Positions 1-6,388 of a stretch of 6,459 nucleotides of DNA are shown piece by piece. Both the position numbers and the translations under genes were made by a program. The stretch lies in NCBI GenBank assembly GCA_910587535.1, contig CAJUKM010000043.1:1-6459 (forward strand), written 5' to 3'. The stretch comes from an uncultured Bacilli bacterium. Its GTDB lineage: Bacteria; Bacillota_I; Bacilli_A; RF39; UBA660. Positions within the stretch are counted from its first letter, which is position 1; each line of letters starts with the position of its first letter. The notes below the pieces were generated by a model that was not told the origin of the DNA, searched no databases, and was given only the letters and a program-made list of their open reading frames with translations.

Positions 1-39
1 CTTTAGCTTCCCTCTAAATGTTGCCACCTCGCGGACCAT
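1..39 (-). other. Possible start of the next gene or its leader (partial, left edge)
   Basis: An ATG at 39 opens a minus-strand frame that runs off the window and reads MVREVATFRGKLK, which is protein-like. The first 50 bases are about 52% G+C by my count, clearly richer than the rest of the window. I see no SD before this ATG. An alternative is that the segment is untranslated leader: AGAGGG at about 11-16 on the minus strand could be an SD for a start just beyond the edge. The upstream frame is closed by a TAA a few codons before the ATG. Only 13 codons are visible, so neither reading can be settled. Confidence 0.2.
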
Positions 40-108
40 CTTGTCAAGGGTTTTTACTAAAGTTTTGAAAGTTTTTTATAGGTTTAGCCTTACTACTTTC
101 TTATTACA

Positions 109-137
109 AGTATATCATAGCTTTCTTTTATTATCTA
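109..137 (-). promoter_or_regulatory. Candidate sigma-A-type promoter for the next gene
   Basis: On the minus strand there is TAGATA (positions 137-132, 4 of 6 matches to the TTGACA -35 box), a 17-base spacer, and TATACT (114-109, 5 of 6 matches to TATAAT). TG lies one base before the -10, giving an extended -10. It sits just beyond the topA terminator and points towards the left edge, which suits a promoter for a separate downstream transcription unit starting near position 102. In AT-rich DNA such matches also arise by chance, so this is a prediction. Confidence 0.4.
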
Positions 138-163
138 CCACTTTTTGGGTACTTTGTAGTTAT

Positions 164-197
164 AAAAAAAGAATACCTGTAGCAAAAGTATTCTTTA
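164..197 (-). terminator. Rho-independent terminator after topA
   Basis: Positions 168-176 (AAAGAATAC) and 188-196 (GTATTCTTT) are perfect complements, giving a 9 bp stem with an 11-base loop. On the minus strand the hairpin is followed by a run of T (170-164, seven in all, the first three shared with the stem). The topA TAA (197-195) runs into the base of the stem, so the terminator begins inside the stop codon. The stem is A/T-rich with only two G-C pairs, which makes it weak, but position and T-run are right for the end of the operon. Confidence 0.7.
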
Positions 198-2216
198 TTT
201 TTCTTCCTTGTTTGCTTTTTGACAATTTGGGCAATAGGTTTTTTTTCCTTTTTTAACTATCAAAAGCCCGCATGTTTCACATTTATCTCCAGTAGGTTCA
301 TCCCAAAGTGCATAATCGCATGTAGGATAATTTGAACATCCATAAAAAACTTTACCTTTTTTAGTCTTTTTAGCGACGATTTCTCCTTCACATTTTGGAC
401 ATATGGCAAGTGCTGTGCGTTCTGTTGGTTTAATATATTTACATTCAGGATAGTTTGAACATGCAACAAATTCTCCATATTTTCCTTTTCGTATGACCAG
501 TGGATTTCCGCATTCTGGACAAGATTCTCCAGTTTCTACCGGTGCCTTCTTCTCCATCGTCTTAAACGCACTTTCTACTAGAGGTTCAAATTTGTTAAAG
601 AAGTCAGAGAGAAGTTTGACGTTGTCGTATTTATTTTCGGCAACTAAATCTAAATCACTTTCCATGTCAGCAGTATATTTGACGTTTATAATATCGCTAA
701 AGCATTCCTGAAGTTTGTCTGTAATTTCGAAACCTATATCTGTCGGGATAAACTTTTTATCTTCAACAGAGACATAGTTTCTCATCTTCAAGGTATCCAT
801 AGTTTTAGCATAAGTACTTGGTCTACCAATGCCTAGAGATTCCATCTCTTTAATCAAACTAGCCTCTGTATATCTAGGAGCTGGTTTAGTGAAATGTTGT
901 TCTCCAACAATGTCTTCTGCAATTACTATCTTTGATTTATAAGTAGATAAATCTGGTAAGATTACATCCTCGTTTTTGGTATATTTTCCATACACTTTTA
1001 AATAACCATCGAATACGATCACTGATCCTGTAGCTTTGAAAGTATAACCATTGTTTTCTAGAATAATGGTAGTTCCATTAGCTTTCGCATCGGCCATCAA
1101 AGAAGCAAGTGCTCTAGCATAAATGATACTGTAGACTTTGTATTCTTCTTCCGTCAAATATTTTTTTACACTCTCTGGTGTTCTTTTTATACTTGTCGGT
1201 CTAATAGCTTCGTGAGCATCTTGTACGTTATCTTTTTTCTTATTTACCTTTACATTACCGACGTATTCTTCACCATAATTGTTTCTTATATAGCTCATAG
1301 CTTCTTCTACAAAAACGTTAGATAGTCTAGTCGAATCGGTTCTCATATATGAAATCAAACCGACTGTTTCACTTCCTAAGTCCACTCCTTCGTAGAGTTT
1401 TTGAGCGATTCTCATCGTTTTAGAAGATCCATAGTTTAACATGTTTATACAAGTCTGTTGTAGAGTAGAAGTTATGAAAGGCATAACTCCTTTTTTGTTT
1501 TTAATCTTACTAGTAACAGACTCGATGTTAAAACATTTAGATAGAGATTCTATTATTTTGTCGGCATCTACTTTGCCTGGAATTTCGACGTCTTTTCCTT
1601 GGTATTTGTCTAATTCAGCTTCAAAATCAGGGAATATACTCTTAATAGTCCAATATTCTTCTTCTTTAAAGGCTTGGATTTCCCTTTCTCGATCGACGAT
1701 CAATTTAAGCGCGACAGACTGAACTCGCCCTGCGCTTTTTCCATCCGTTTTAGATTGCATTAGTTTAGATAGTCTAAAACCTATTATTCTATCGAGCATA
1801 CGTCGTGCTTCTTGTGATTTGACTAAGTCCATATCGATGTCTCTTGGACTATCGAAGGCTTCTAATAAAGCGGGTTTAGTTATTTCGTTAAAGACTACTC
1901 GTTTATAGCTACTTAAACCTAGTTCATCTTTTAAGTGCCAGCTTATAGCTTCTCCCTCACGATCGGGATCGCTTGCTAAATAAACTATAGCTCCGTCTGA
2001 TGCTTTTTTCAATTCTGATATAGTTTTCTTTTTATCTTTTAGAGGTACATAATGAGGTTTAAAGTCGTCTTCGATGTCGATACCCAATCCAAACTTACCT
2101 GTCGTTGCTAAATCTCTTATGTGTCCTTTAGACGATAATACTTCATAATCACTACCAAGATATTTACTTATCGTCTTTGTCTTACTTGGGGACTCGACGA
2201 TTACAACTTTTTTCAT
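195..2216 (-). CDS. topA: DNA topoisomerase I (type IA)
   Basis: Cytoplasmic type IA topoisomerase that relaxes negative supercoils by transient cleavage of one strand through a 5'-phosphotyrosine link. The 673-residue protein is complete and close to the family's usual length of about 690. It opens with a TOPRIM domain carrying the acidic VESPSK motif (Glu8) and the metal-binding SDPDREGE motif (residues 82-89). The catalytic tyrosine is Tyr290 in SYMRTDS, followed by AHEAIRPT (334-341) and GRPSTYA (464-470). The C-terminus holds two standard topoisomerase zinc ribbons (Cys566/569/586/592 and Cys606/609/627/633) and a shorter third one (Cys646/649/662/665). The start is fixed by GGAGG at 2229-2225, eight bases before the ATG and inside the last codons of the upstream gene, so translation is probably coupled. 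It is the last gene of the operon, directly followed by a hairpin terminator. Confidence 0.98.
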   Translation of the reverse strand: MKKVVIVESPSKTKTISKYLGSDYEVLSSKGHIRDLATTGKFGLGIDIEDDFKPHYVPLKDKKKTISELKKASDGAIVYLASDPDREGEAISWHLKDELGLSSYKRVVFNEITKPALLEAFDSPRDIDMDLVKSQEARRMLDRIIGFRLSKLMQSKTDGKSAGRVQSVALKLIVDREREIQAFKEEEYWTIKSIFPDFEAELDKYQGKDVEIPGKVDADKIIESLSKCFNIESVTSKIKNKKGVMPFITSTLQQTCINMLNYGSSKTMRIAQKLYEGVDLGSETVGLISYMRTDSTRLSNVFVEEAMSYIRNNYGEEYVGNVKVNKKKDNVQDAHEAIRPTSIKRTPESVKKYLTEEEYKVYSIIYARALASLMADAKANGTTIILENNGYTFKATGSVIVFDGYLKVYGKYTKNEDVILPDLSTYKSKIVIAEDIVGEQHFTKPAPRYTEASLIKEMESLGIGRPSTYAKTMDTLKMRNYVSVEDKKFIPTDIGFEITDKLQECFSDIINVKYTADMESDLDLVAENKYDNVKLLSDFFNKFEPLVESAFKTMEKKAPVETGESCPECGNPLVIRKGKYGEFVACSNYPECKYIKPTERTALAICPKCEGEIVAKKTKKGKVFYGCSNYPTCDYALWDEPTGDKCETCGLLIVKKGKKTYCPNCQKANKEEK

Positions 2217-2219
2217 TAG

Positions 2220-4373
2220 TTATTCCTCCGATTCTTCTGTTTCTTCTTTTTCTTTCTCTTCTTTTTCAGCTTTCTCTTTTTCTAATTTTTCATATTCTTC
2301 GAAATATTTGAATAGATAATTGAAATAGTTTTTCTTTATAGCTAATCCACTCATACTTCGCATGTCGTTTATTTCTTTATTGATTTTTATAATGTCCTCA
2401 TCACTGATGCTTTCTCCGCCCTCTTTAGGAATAAACTCACCTTTGGATGTACTATAATAACCTGCCGAACTCTGCCAGCTGTTATCTGGGAATACTGCAT
2501 AATCTGTGTATTCACTAAAGATGTCATGTCCGAGATATAATCTTGGATCGTATTCTATACCAAATAGATTTAAAAGCGTCGGCGTATAGTCCATCGGTGT
2601 TGTGTATTTTGTGATTTCTTCTTTTGAGGTAGCACTATTATAAATGATAAAAGGTGTTCGGTCAACTTCTGCATTAGTCTTGATGTCATATTGTGCTAAG
2701 TTCCCATAATCTTTATCATTTAAACCATATGGATAGTGATCTCCAAATAGAACGATTACTGTGTCGTCAAGTTTACCTTTTTCATCTAAACTCTTTATTA
2801 GATATTCGATTGCAAGATCTAATTCTTTAACTTTACTCAAATATCTCTTCGTGTTTGTTGGAAAGTTAGTATCCTTAAACAGAGATAGATGTTTATTCCC
2901 CATCTTAGAAGAGAATATGTATGGAGTATGTGCTGAAACAGTTATCATGTAACTTGCAAAACGCTCTTGATCTATAAATTTTGGAATAGCTTTTTTCATG
3001 AGTTCTAAATCACTAGGCCATTCTTTATAGGCTAAGTCATATGATACACCGAGGTCGTTAACTCCATAGTATCTACTCGCTCCTAATTTATATTCAAATA
3101 CGCTTCTAGAATAATAAAGCTCTGTATAGTTGTGATATGTAGATGTAAAATAATTATTCTTTTTAAGCATATATAAAAGTGCTTCTTTATATTCATTATT
3201 TTTATAAGTATTTACAGTACAAGTGGTTTCGATCGAGTATAGACTAATCTGACTAGTCATCTCTGACTCTCCAGTTGCGCAGTTATTTCTTGGACTGTAG
3301 TTATTTTTACCAGTTATTCCTTCATTATATAATTTATATAGAGTTGGGAAATATTCTTTATAATCTTCATGGAAAACCGCTTCACCAATGCTTTCCATCA
3401 TGATTACGATGAGATTTTTATCTTTAAATTTACCAGTATAATCATTAGTTGGGTAGATAGTTCTATTTTTAAAATAACTGTTTAAAGTTATCATACTCGG
3501 ATCTTCTTCAACTTTAGATAGACTATCCCAAGCTGAATCGTCAATTTTTCTGGAATCGTCGACTGGATTGTTTGATTCATCGTTGCTATCAGGAGAATAT
3601 TCCTCACTTATAGGCCCCGTTATCGTACCTTTAACGTCTAAGATAAAATAGACAGTCGTACCGAAGTTCTTAATCGTAAGTGCTGGATTCGAAGGATATT
3701 TAAATAGCGATTTATTCGATACAGTCTGAAATTTGTTTTGCATAAAATCTAGTTCTAAAGTTGCATAATATGTAAAACATAATAGAGCGAGATATACAAG
3801 TAATCCTAAGTTTTGGATCATGATCTTAAAGTCTAACTTTTTTTCGTAACCATCTCTAGTAATATACCTTTCAAACACAAGATATATTATTGTCAAAATG
3901 AACGGTATTATTAATGTGTGTATTATTGGTCTATAAGAGCAGAAAAATTCAAATATGTAATCTGTTACTTTTGTCCCTTGCTCTGCATTACCTAAGGATA
4001 TAAATGCTCCTAAAAAGTTCATGAATCCTAATTGAAGCCATGCATATAAGAATATTAGGAAGTTAAAAAGTATTAAAATTGATTTACGCAATTTAGATGG
4101 CAAATTTGTCGTTACTATACTGATAATGAGTGCCAAAATCCAAGAACTCAAAAGAATTCTTAGTAAAGCATAATCAAATATTAAGTTGCCTAAAAGAGCT
4201 TTTACAATTAATTCGATTACAAAAATATAGAGTATCTCTACTATGTGAGTAGTCCAAAATTTTGGAATTCCTCGCATATTTAAAAGATCGTTTAGTTTTT
4301 TCTGTTTAAGTTTACGTTTTTCATATTTTGATAGTTTTTGTTTTTGCTTTTCTTCTTTTTTTACTTCTTTCAT
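2220..4373 (-). CDS. Membrane sulfatase / LTA-synthase-like phosphotransferase
   Basis: Predicted membrane-anchored enzyme of the alkaline phosphatase/sulfatase superfamily, closest in design to lipoteichoic acid synthases, which transfer glycerol phosphate from phosphatidylglycerol outside the cell. The 717 residues comprise a Lys-rich cytoplasmic start (1-28), five hydrophobic helices (about 41-62, 68-89, 97-116, 147-167, 185-205), an Asp/Ser/Asn-rich linker (about 254-282) and the extracellular catalytic domain (about 318-620). Metal and catalytic residues appear as Glu327 in LIVIMMES, the nucleophile Thr367 in CATGESE, His482 in SAHTPY, and Asp545-His546 in FGDHYPY. Spacing from Glu to Thr and Glu to His resembles Staphylococcus LtaS. 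The last 30 residues are a charged Glu/Lys tail. It overlaps rnhB by 53 bases and ends 3 bases before topA. The fold is clear. The substrate is not: glycerol phosphate polymer synthesis, primase activity or another phospholipid head-group transfer are all possible. Confidence 0.9.
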   Translation of the reverse strand: MKEVKKEEKQKQKLSKYEKRKLKQKKLNDLLNMRGIPKFWTTHIVEILYIFVIELIVKALLGNLIFDYALLRILLSSWILALIISIVTTNLPSKLRKSILILFNFLIFLYAWLQLGFMNFLGAFISLGNAEQGTKVTDYIFEFFCSYRPIIHTLIIPFILTIIYLVFERYITRDGYEKKLDFKIMIQNLGLLVYLALLCFTYYATLELDFMQNKFQTVSNKSLFKYPSNPALTIKNFGTTVYFILDVKGTITGPISEEYSPDSNDESNNPVDDSRKIDDSAWDSLSKVEEDPSMITLNSYFKNRTIYPTNDYTGKFKDKNLIVIMMESIGEAVFHEDYKEYFPTLYKLYNEGITGKNNYSPRNNCATGESEMTSQISLYSIETTCTVNTYKNNEYKEALLYMLKKNNYFTSTYHNYTELYYSRSVFEYKLGASRYYGVNDLGVSYDLAYKEWPSDLELMKKAIPKFIDQERFASYMITVSAHTPYIFSSKMGNKHLSLFKDTNFPTNTKRYLSKVKELDLAIEYLIKSLDEKGKLDDTVIVLFGDHYPYGLNDKDYGNLAQYDIKTNAEVDRTPFIIYNSATSKEEITKYTTPMDYTPTLLNLFGIEYDPRLYLGHDIFSEYTDYAVFPDNSWQSSAGYYSTSKGEFIPKEGGESISDEDIIKINKEINDMRSMSGLAIKKNYFNYLFKYFEEYEKLEKEKAEKEEKEKEETEESEE

Positions 4374-4995
4374 TTAGTTCACTCCCATTTATTATACTTT
4401 TTATAGGCTCAAATGTCTTACGATAACCTTCCAATACACCATATTTCTTAACGGCTTCTATGTGGGATTTGGTAGGATAACCTTTATGATGTTCAAAACC
4501 ATATTCAGGATATTTTAGAGCCTCTTCATCCATCATTCGATCTCTCGTAACTTTCGCTATAACACTTGCAGCTGCAATAGACAGACTTTTTGCATCCCCT
4601 TTTATTATGCTCGTAGAAGGAATTTTTAAATTCTCAAGTTTCATTGCGTCTATTAAAACATGATCTGGCTTTATCTCGAGATTTTCTATAGCATCCATCA
4701 TCGCTTCTTTTGTAGCTTGGTATATATTCAGTTTGTCGATTTCTTTTGCTGACCTTATACCTATGGAAATAGATATCGCATCTCTTTTTATCACCTCATA
4801 AAAAACGTCCCTTTTTTTGGGGCTCAGTTTTTTAGAATCTGTAAGACCTTCTAGTTTATAATCCTTTGGTAAGATTACTGCTGCTGTTACTACCGGTCCA
4901 AAAAGAGGTCCTCTGCCGACTTCGTCGACTCCCGCAACTAGTAATTGCCCCTCTTTATAAAGTTCATGCTCATATTTTAATAAATCTTCTTCCAT
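4321..4995 (-). CDS. rnhB: Ribonuclease HII
   Basis: Cytoplasmic endonuclease that cuts the RNA strand of RNA-DNA hybrids and nicks beside single ribonucleotides in DNA, starting ribonucleotide excision repair. The motif VAGVDEVGRGPLFGP holds the first two catalytic acids (Asp24, Glu25 counted from the ATG), followed by LTDSKKLSPKKR, VLIDAMKL (Asp116) and KGDAKSLSIAAASVIAKVTRD (Asp134), so the full DEDD set is present. Length is 224 residues. I chose the ATG at 4995, which has an AGG 11 bases upstream. A TTG at 5004 in the same frame overlaps the rbgA stop (TTGA) and would add three residues, but its nearest AGG is only two bases away. After the conserved domain (ending near YRKTFEPIKSIIN) comes a basic tail of about 20 residues encoded where the gene overlaps the next one. 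It lies between rbgA, its usual Firmicute neighbour, and the membrane phosphotransferase. Confidence 0.96.
   Translation of the reverse strand: MEEDLLKYEHELYKEGQLLVAGVDEVGRGPLFGPVVTAAVILPKDYKLEGLTDSKKLSPKKRDVFYEVIKRDAISISIGIRSAKEIDKLNIYQATKEAMMDAIENLEIKPDHVLIDAMKLENLKIPSTSIIKGDAKSLSIAAASVIAKVTRDRMMDEEALKYPEYGFEHHKGYPTKSHIEAVKKYGVLEGYRKTFEPIKSIINGSELNERSKKRRKAKTKTIKI
4382..4386 (-). promoter_or_regulatory. SD that fixes the start of the sulfatase-like gene
   Basis: GGGAG on the minus strand lies eight bases before the ATG at 4373, inside the rnhB coding region. It decides for this start over the next in-frame ATG (residue 33, in NMRGIPKFW), which would avoid the overlap with rnhB but has no SD. 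Confidence 0.75.
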
Positions 4996-5000
4996 TTTGA

Positions 5001-5861
5001 TCAATACCTATCGAATGTTATGCCTTTTATATTCTCTTGTTTGAGATCATTTATTATAAATAGACTCACCTTAGTATAATCTATTCCTCCTCCTTTTTCA
5101 AGAGCTCCAATTCTTTTTCCGATGATTTCATAATTATATTCGTAGTCATCATTCAGAGATTCTAAATTGTAACGCATTTTTAGTTTGTCATTATAATGAG
5201 CCTCTAATTTTTTTAAGATGTGTACTGCAATAGAGTCTTCGTCTAATACTTCGATTCTTATGGCACTCATCGCGGCAAGATTTAAAGCTATTTCTTCACT
5301 TTCAAATTTTGGCCAAAGTATTCCTGGAGAATCTAGTAGTAAAGTAGAACCAGCTTTAATCCAAGTTAGAGATTTTGTGAATCCTGGAACGTTTCCAACG
5401 CCCGCAACAGACTTACCTGCTAATTTGTTTATAAGTGTGCTTTTTCCAACATTAGGAATACCAATGACGAGTCCTCTTAATGACTTCGATTTTAAACCTT
5501 TTGCTTTTCTTTTTTCATTTACTTCTGAAGATATCTCTTCTATTTTAGATAGTAGTTCTTTGAAGTCATTACGATCGTTTAAATTCATCATACAAACTTG
5601 CATATTTTTTTTCTCATAATGATCTATCCACTTTTTTGTCTCTTCTATGTCACAAAGATCTTTTTTGGTCATTACTAAAATATGAGGTTTATTTTTTGTA
5701 ATGTCATCAATTCCTCGCATCTTAGAAGAAAAAGGAATTCTGGCATCTACCAGTTCTATAATAAAATCTATCAATGGTTCTATTTTTTTAAGTTCCCTTT
5801 TAGTCTTTTCCATGTGACCTGGATACCAGTTTATATTTGTCGAATTTTGTCGAATGTTCAT
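5001..5861 (-). CDS. rbgA: Ribosome biogenesis GTPase RbgA (YlqF)
   Basis: Cytoplasmic GTPase that acts late in 50S subunit assembly. The 286-residue protein has the diagnostic circular permutation of the family: the G4 motif comes first (TKKD, residues 65-68), then the P-loop G1 (GIPNVGKST, 134-142), G2 (PGFT, 159-162) and G3 (DSPG, 177-180). The N-terminal NINWYPGHMEKTKRE stretch and the ELVDARIPFSS segment (36-46) are also typical, and the C-terminal helical domain follows from about 190. Length matches Bacillus subtilis RbgA (about 282). G4 has Thr where Asn is canonical. The start is well supported by an extended SD (5876-5866). The gene begins 13 bases after the acetyltransferase stop, and its TGA lies 5 bases before the rnhB ATG, so rbgA-rnhB are probably translationally coupled. 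This pair is also adjacent in Bacillus. Confidence 0.97.
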   Translation of the reverse strand: MNIRQNSTNINWYPGHMEKTKRELKKIEPLIDFIIELVDARIPFSSKMRGIDDITKNKPHILVMTKKDLCDIEETKKWIDHYEKKNMQVCMMNLNDRNDFKELLSKIEEISSEVNEKRKAKGLKSKSLRGLVIGIPNVGKSTLINKLAGKSVAGVGNVPGFTKSLTWIKAGSTLLLDSPGILWPKFESEEIALNLAAMSAIRIEVLDEDSIAVHILKKLEAHYNDKLKMRYNLESLNDDYEYNYEIIGKRIGALEKGGGIDYTKVSLFIINDLKQENIKGITFDRY

Positions 5862-5865
5862 TTAT

Positions 5866-5876
5866 ATCACTTCCTT
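5866..5876 (-). promoter_or_regulatory. Extended SD of rbgA
   Basis: AAGGAAGTGAT on the minus strand matches 10 of 11 bases of AAGGAGGTGAT, the complement of the 16S rRNA 3' end, and ends four bases before the rbgA ATG. Its first two bases are part of the TAA stop of the acetyltransferase gene, so termination and re-initiation are physically linked. Confidence 0.8.
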
Positions 5877-6375
5877 ACTGTAACTCTATTTTGTAATATC
5901 TCGTTCCGTCCTCTTCTTCCAATAATATTCCACCATTATTCTCTATAACTTTTGCAGAAACAATATTACCTGCAGAAGATTGTCCATAAATTTCCTTAAA
6001 GCCTAATTTCTTAAATTCATCTAATGCTAATTTTAATATTTTAGTACCATATCCTTTTTTTCTTTCAGAAATTCTAATTACATAATAAAAATTACCTGAC
6101 CACTTTTTCCATTGATTATCAATTTTTGTTCTTAAACTGATATATCCCACTGGAATATCATTAACATACATAATATAAGTGACAGTTGGTGTATCATATT
6201 CACTAATATTCTGATATTTTCTTGCAAGTTGACTTTCTAAATAAGCTTTAAATACTTCATAAGGCAATCCATTGCATAAATTAGTTGACCCAGATTCCTT
6301 TAGCGGGATATCTTGATACATTTCATATTCAGTAATTCCCATATTCATATTTAACTCTTTTAATTCATATTTCAT
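5875..6375 (-). CDS. GNAT-family N-acetyltransferase
   Basis: Cytoplasmic acetyltransferase using acetyl-CoA; substrate unknown. The 166 residues fit a single GNAT fold. The acetyl-CoA pyrophosphate-binding motif A is seen as VIRISERKKGYGTKILKLALDEF (99-121), with the R/Q-x-x-G-x-G signature at Arg105-x-x-Gly108-x-Gly110. Motif B follows as SAGNIVSAKVIENNGG (134-149) with Asn137, then a terminal beta strand RYYKIEL. The central strands YIMYVNDIPVGYISLR (67-82) are typical of the family. GGAG at 6389-6386, ten bases before the ATG, supports the start and touches the stop of the preceding frame. It is not the RimI type by any motif I can see. Its DNA is poorer in CG dinucleotides (3 in about 500 bases by hand count) than rbgA or the sulfatase-like gene, which suggests later acquisition. 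Confidence 0.88.
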   Translation of the reverse strand: MKYELKELNMNMGITEYEMYQDIPLKESGSTNLCNGLPYEVFKAYLESQLARKYQNISEYDTPTVTYIMYVNDIPVGYISLRTKIDNQWKKWSGNFYYVIRISERKKGYGTKILKLALDEFKKLGFKEIYGQSSAGNIVSAKVIENNGGILLEEEDGTRYYKIELQ

Positions 6376-6388
6376 TTTATCAAAACTC

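Noticed and set aside
11..40. Resemblance to a T-box antiterminator (GAGGTGGCAAC on the minus strand)
   Set aside because: The conserved GGTGG-N-ACCGCG core is not complete, no specifier stem I lies upstream within the short leader, and the following bases do not fit the partner strand.
42..47. Perfect TTGACA on the minus strand as a -35 box
   Set aside because: At 17-19 bases downstream there are only 3-of-6 matches to a -10 box (CAACAT, AACATT), so the pair is not convincing. The 109-137 site is better.
41..256. Plus-strand open frame of 71 codons with a hydrophobic product
   Set aside because: It starts at TTG with no SD, runs through the topA terminator and into the antisense of the topA zinc ribbon region. 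The hydrophobic residues follow from T-rich DNA.
260..478. Minus-strand open frame inside topA
   Set aside because: It is a shifted reading of the two zinc ribbon repeats of TopA with no independent start signal.
493..1722. Plus-strand open frames at 493-711 and 1441-1722
   Set aside because: Both are antisense to conserved topA coding sequence and show no SD or recognisable domain.
2761..2952. Plus-strand open frame of 63 codons
   Set aside because: Antisense to the catalytic domain of the sulfatase-like gene, without start signals.
4996..5004. TTG start for rnhB at 5004
   Set aside because: It overlaps the rbgA stop, but the nearest SD-like AGG is two bases away. The ATG at 4995 has better spacing. 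The product is almost the same either way.
5218..5948. Plus-strand open frames at 5218-5619 and 5682-5948
   Set aside because: Both are antisense to rbgA (the second reaching into the acetyltransferase gene). Their length reflects the constrained codons of the real genes.
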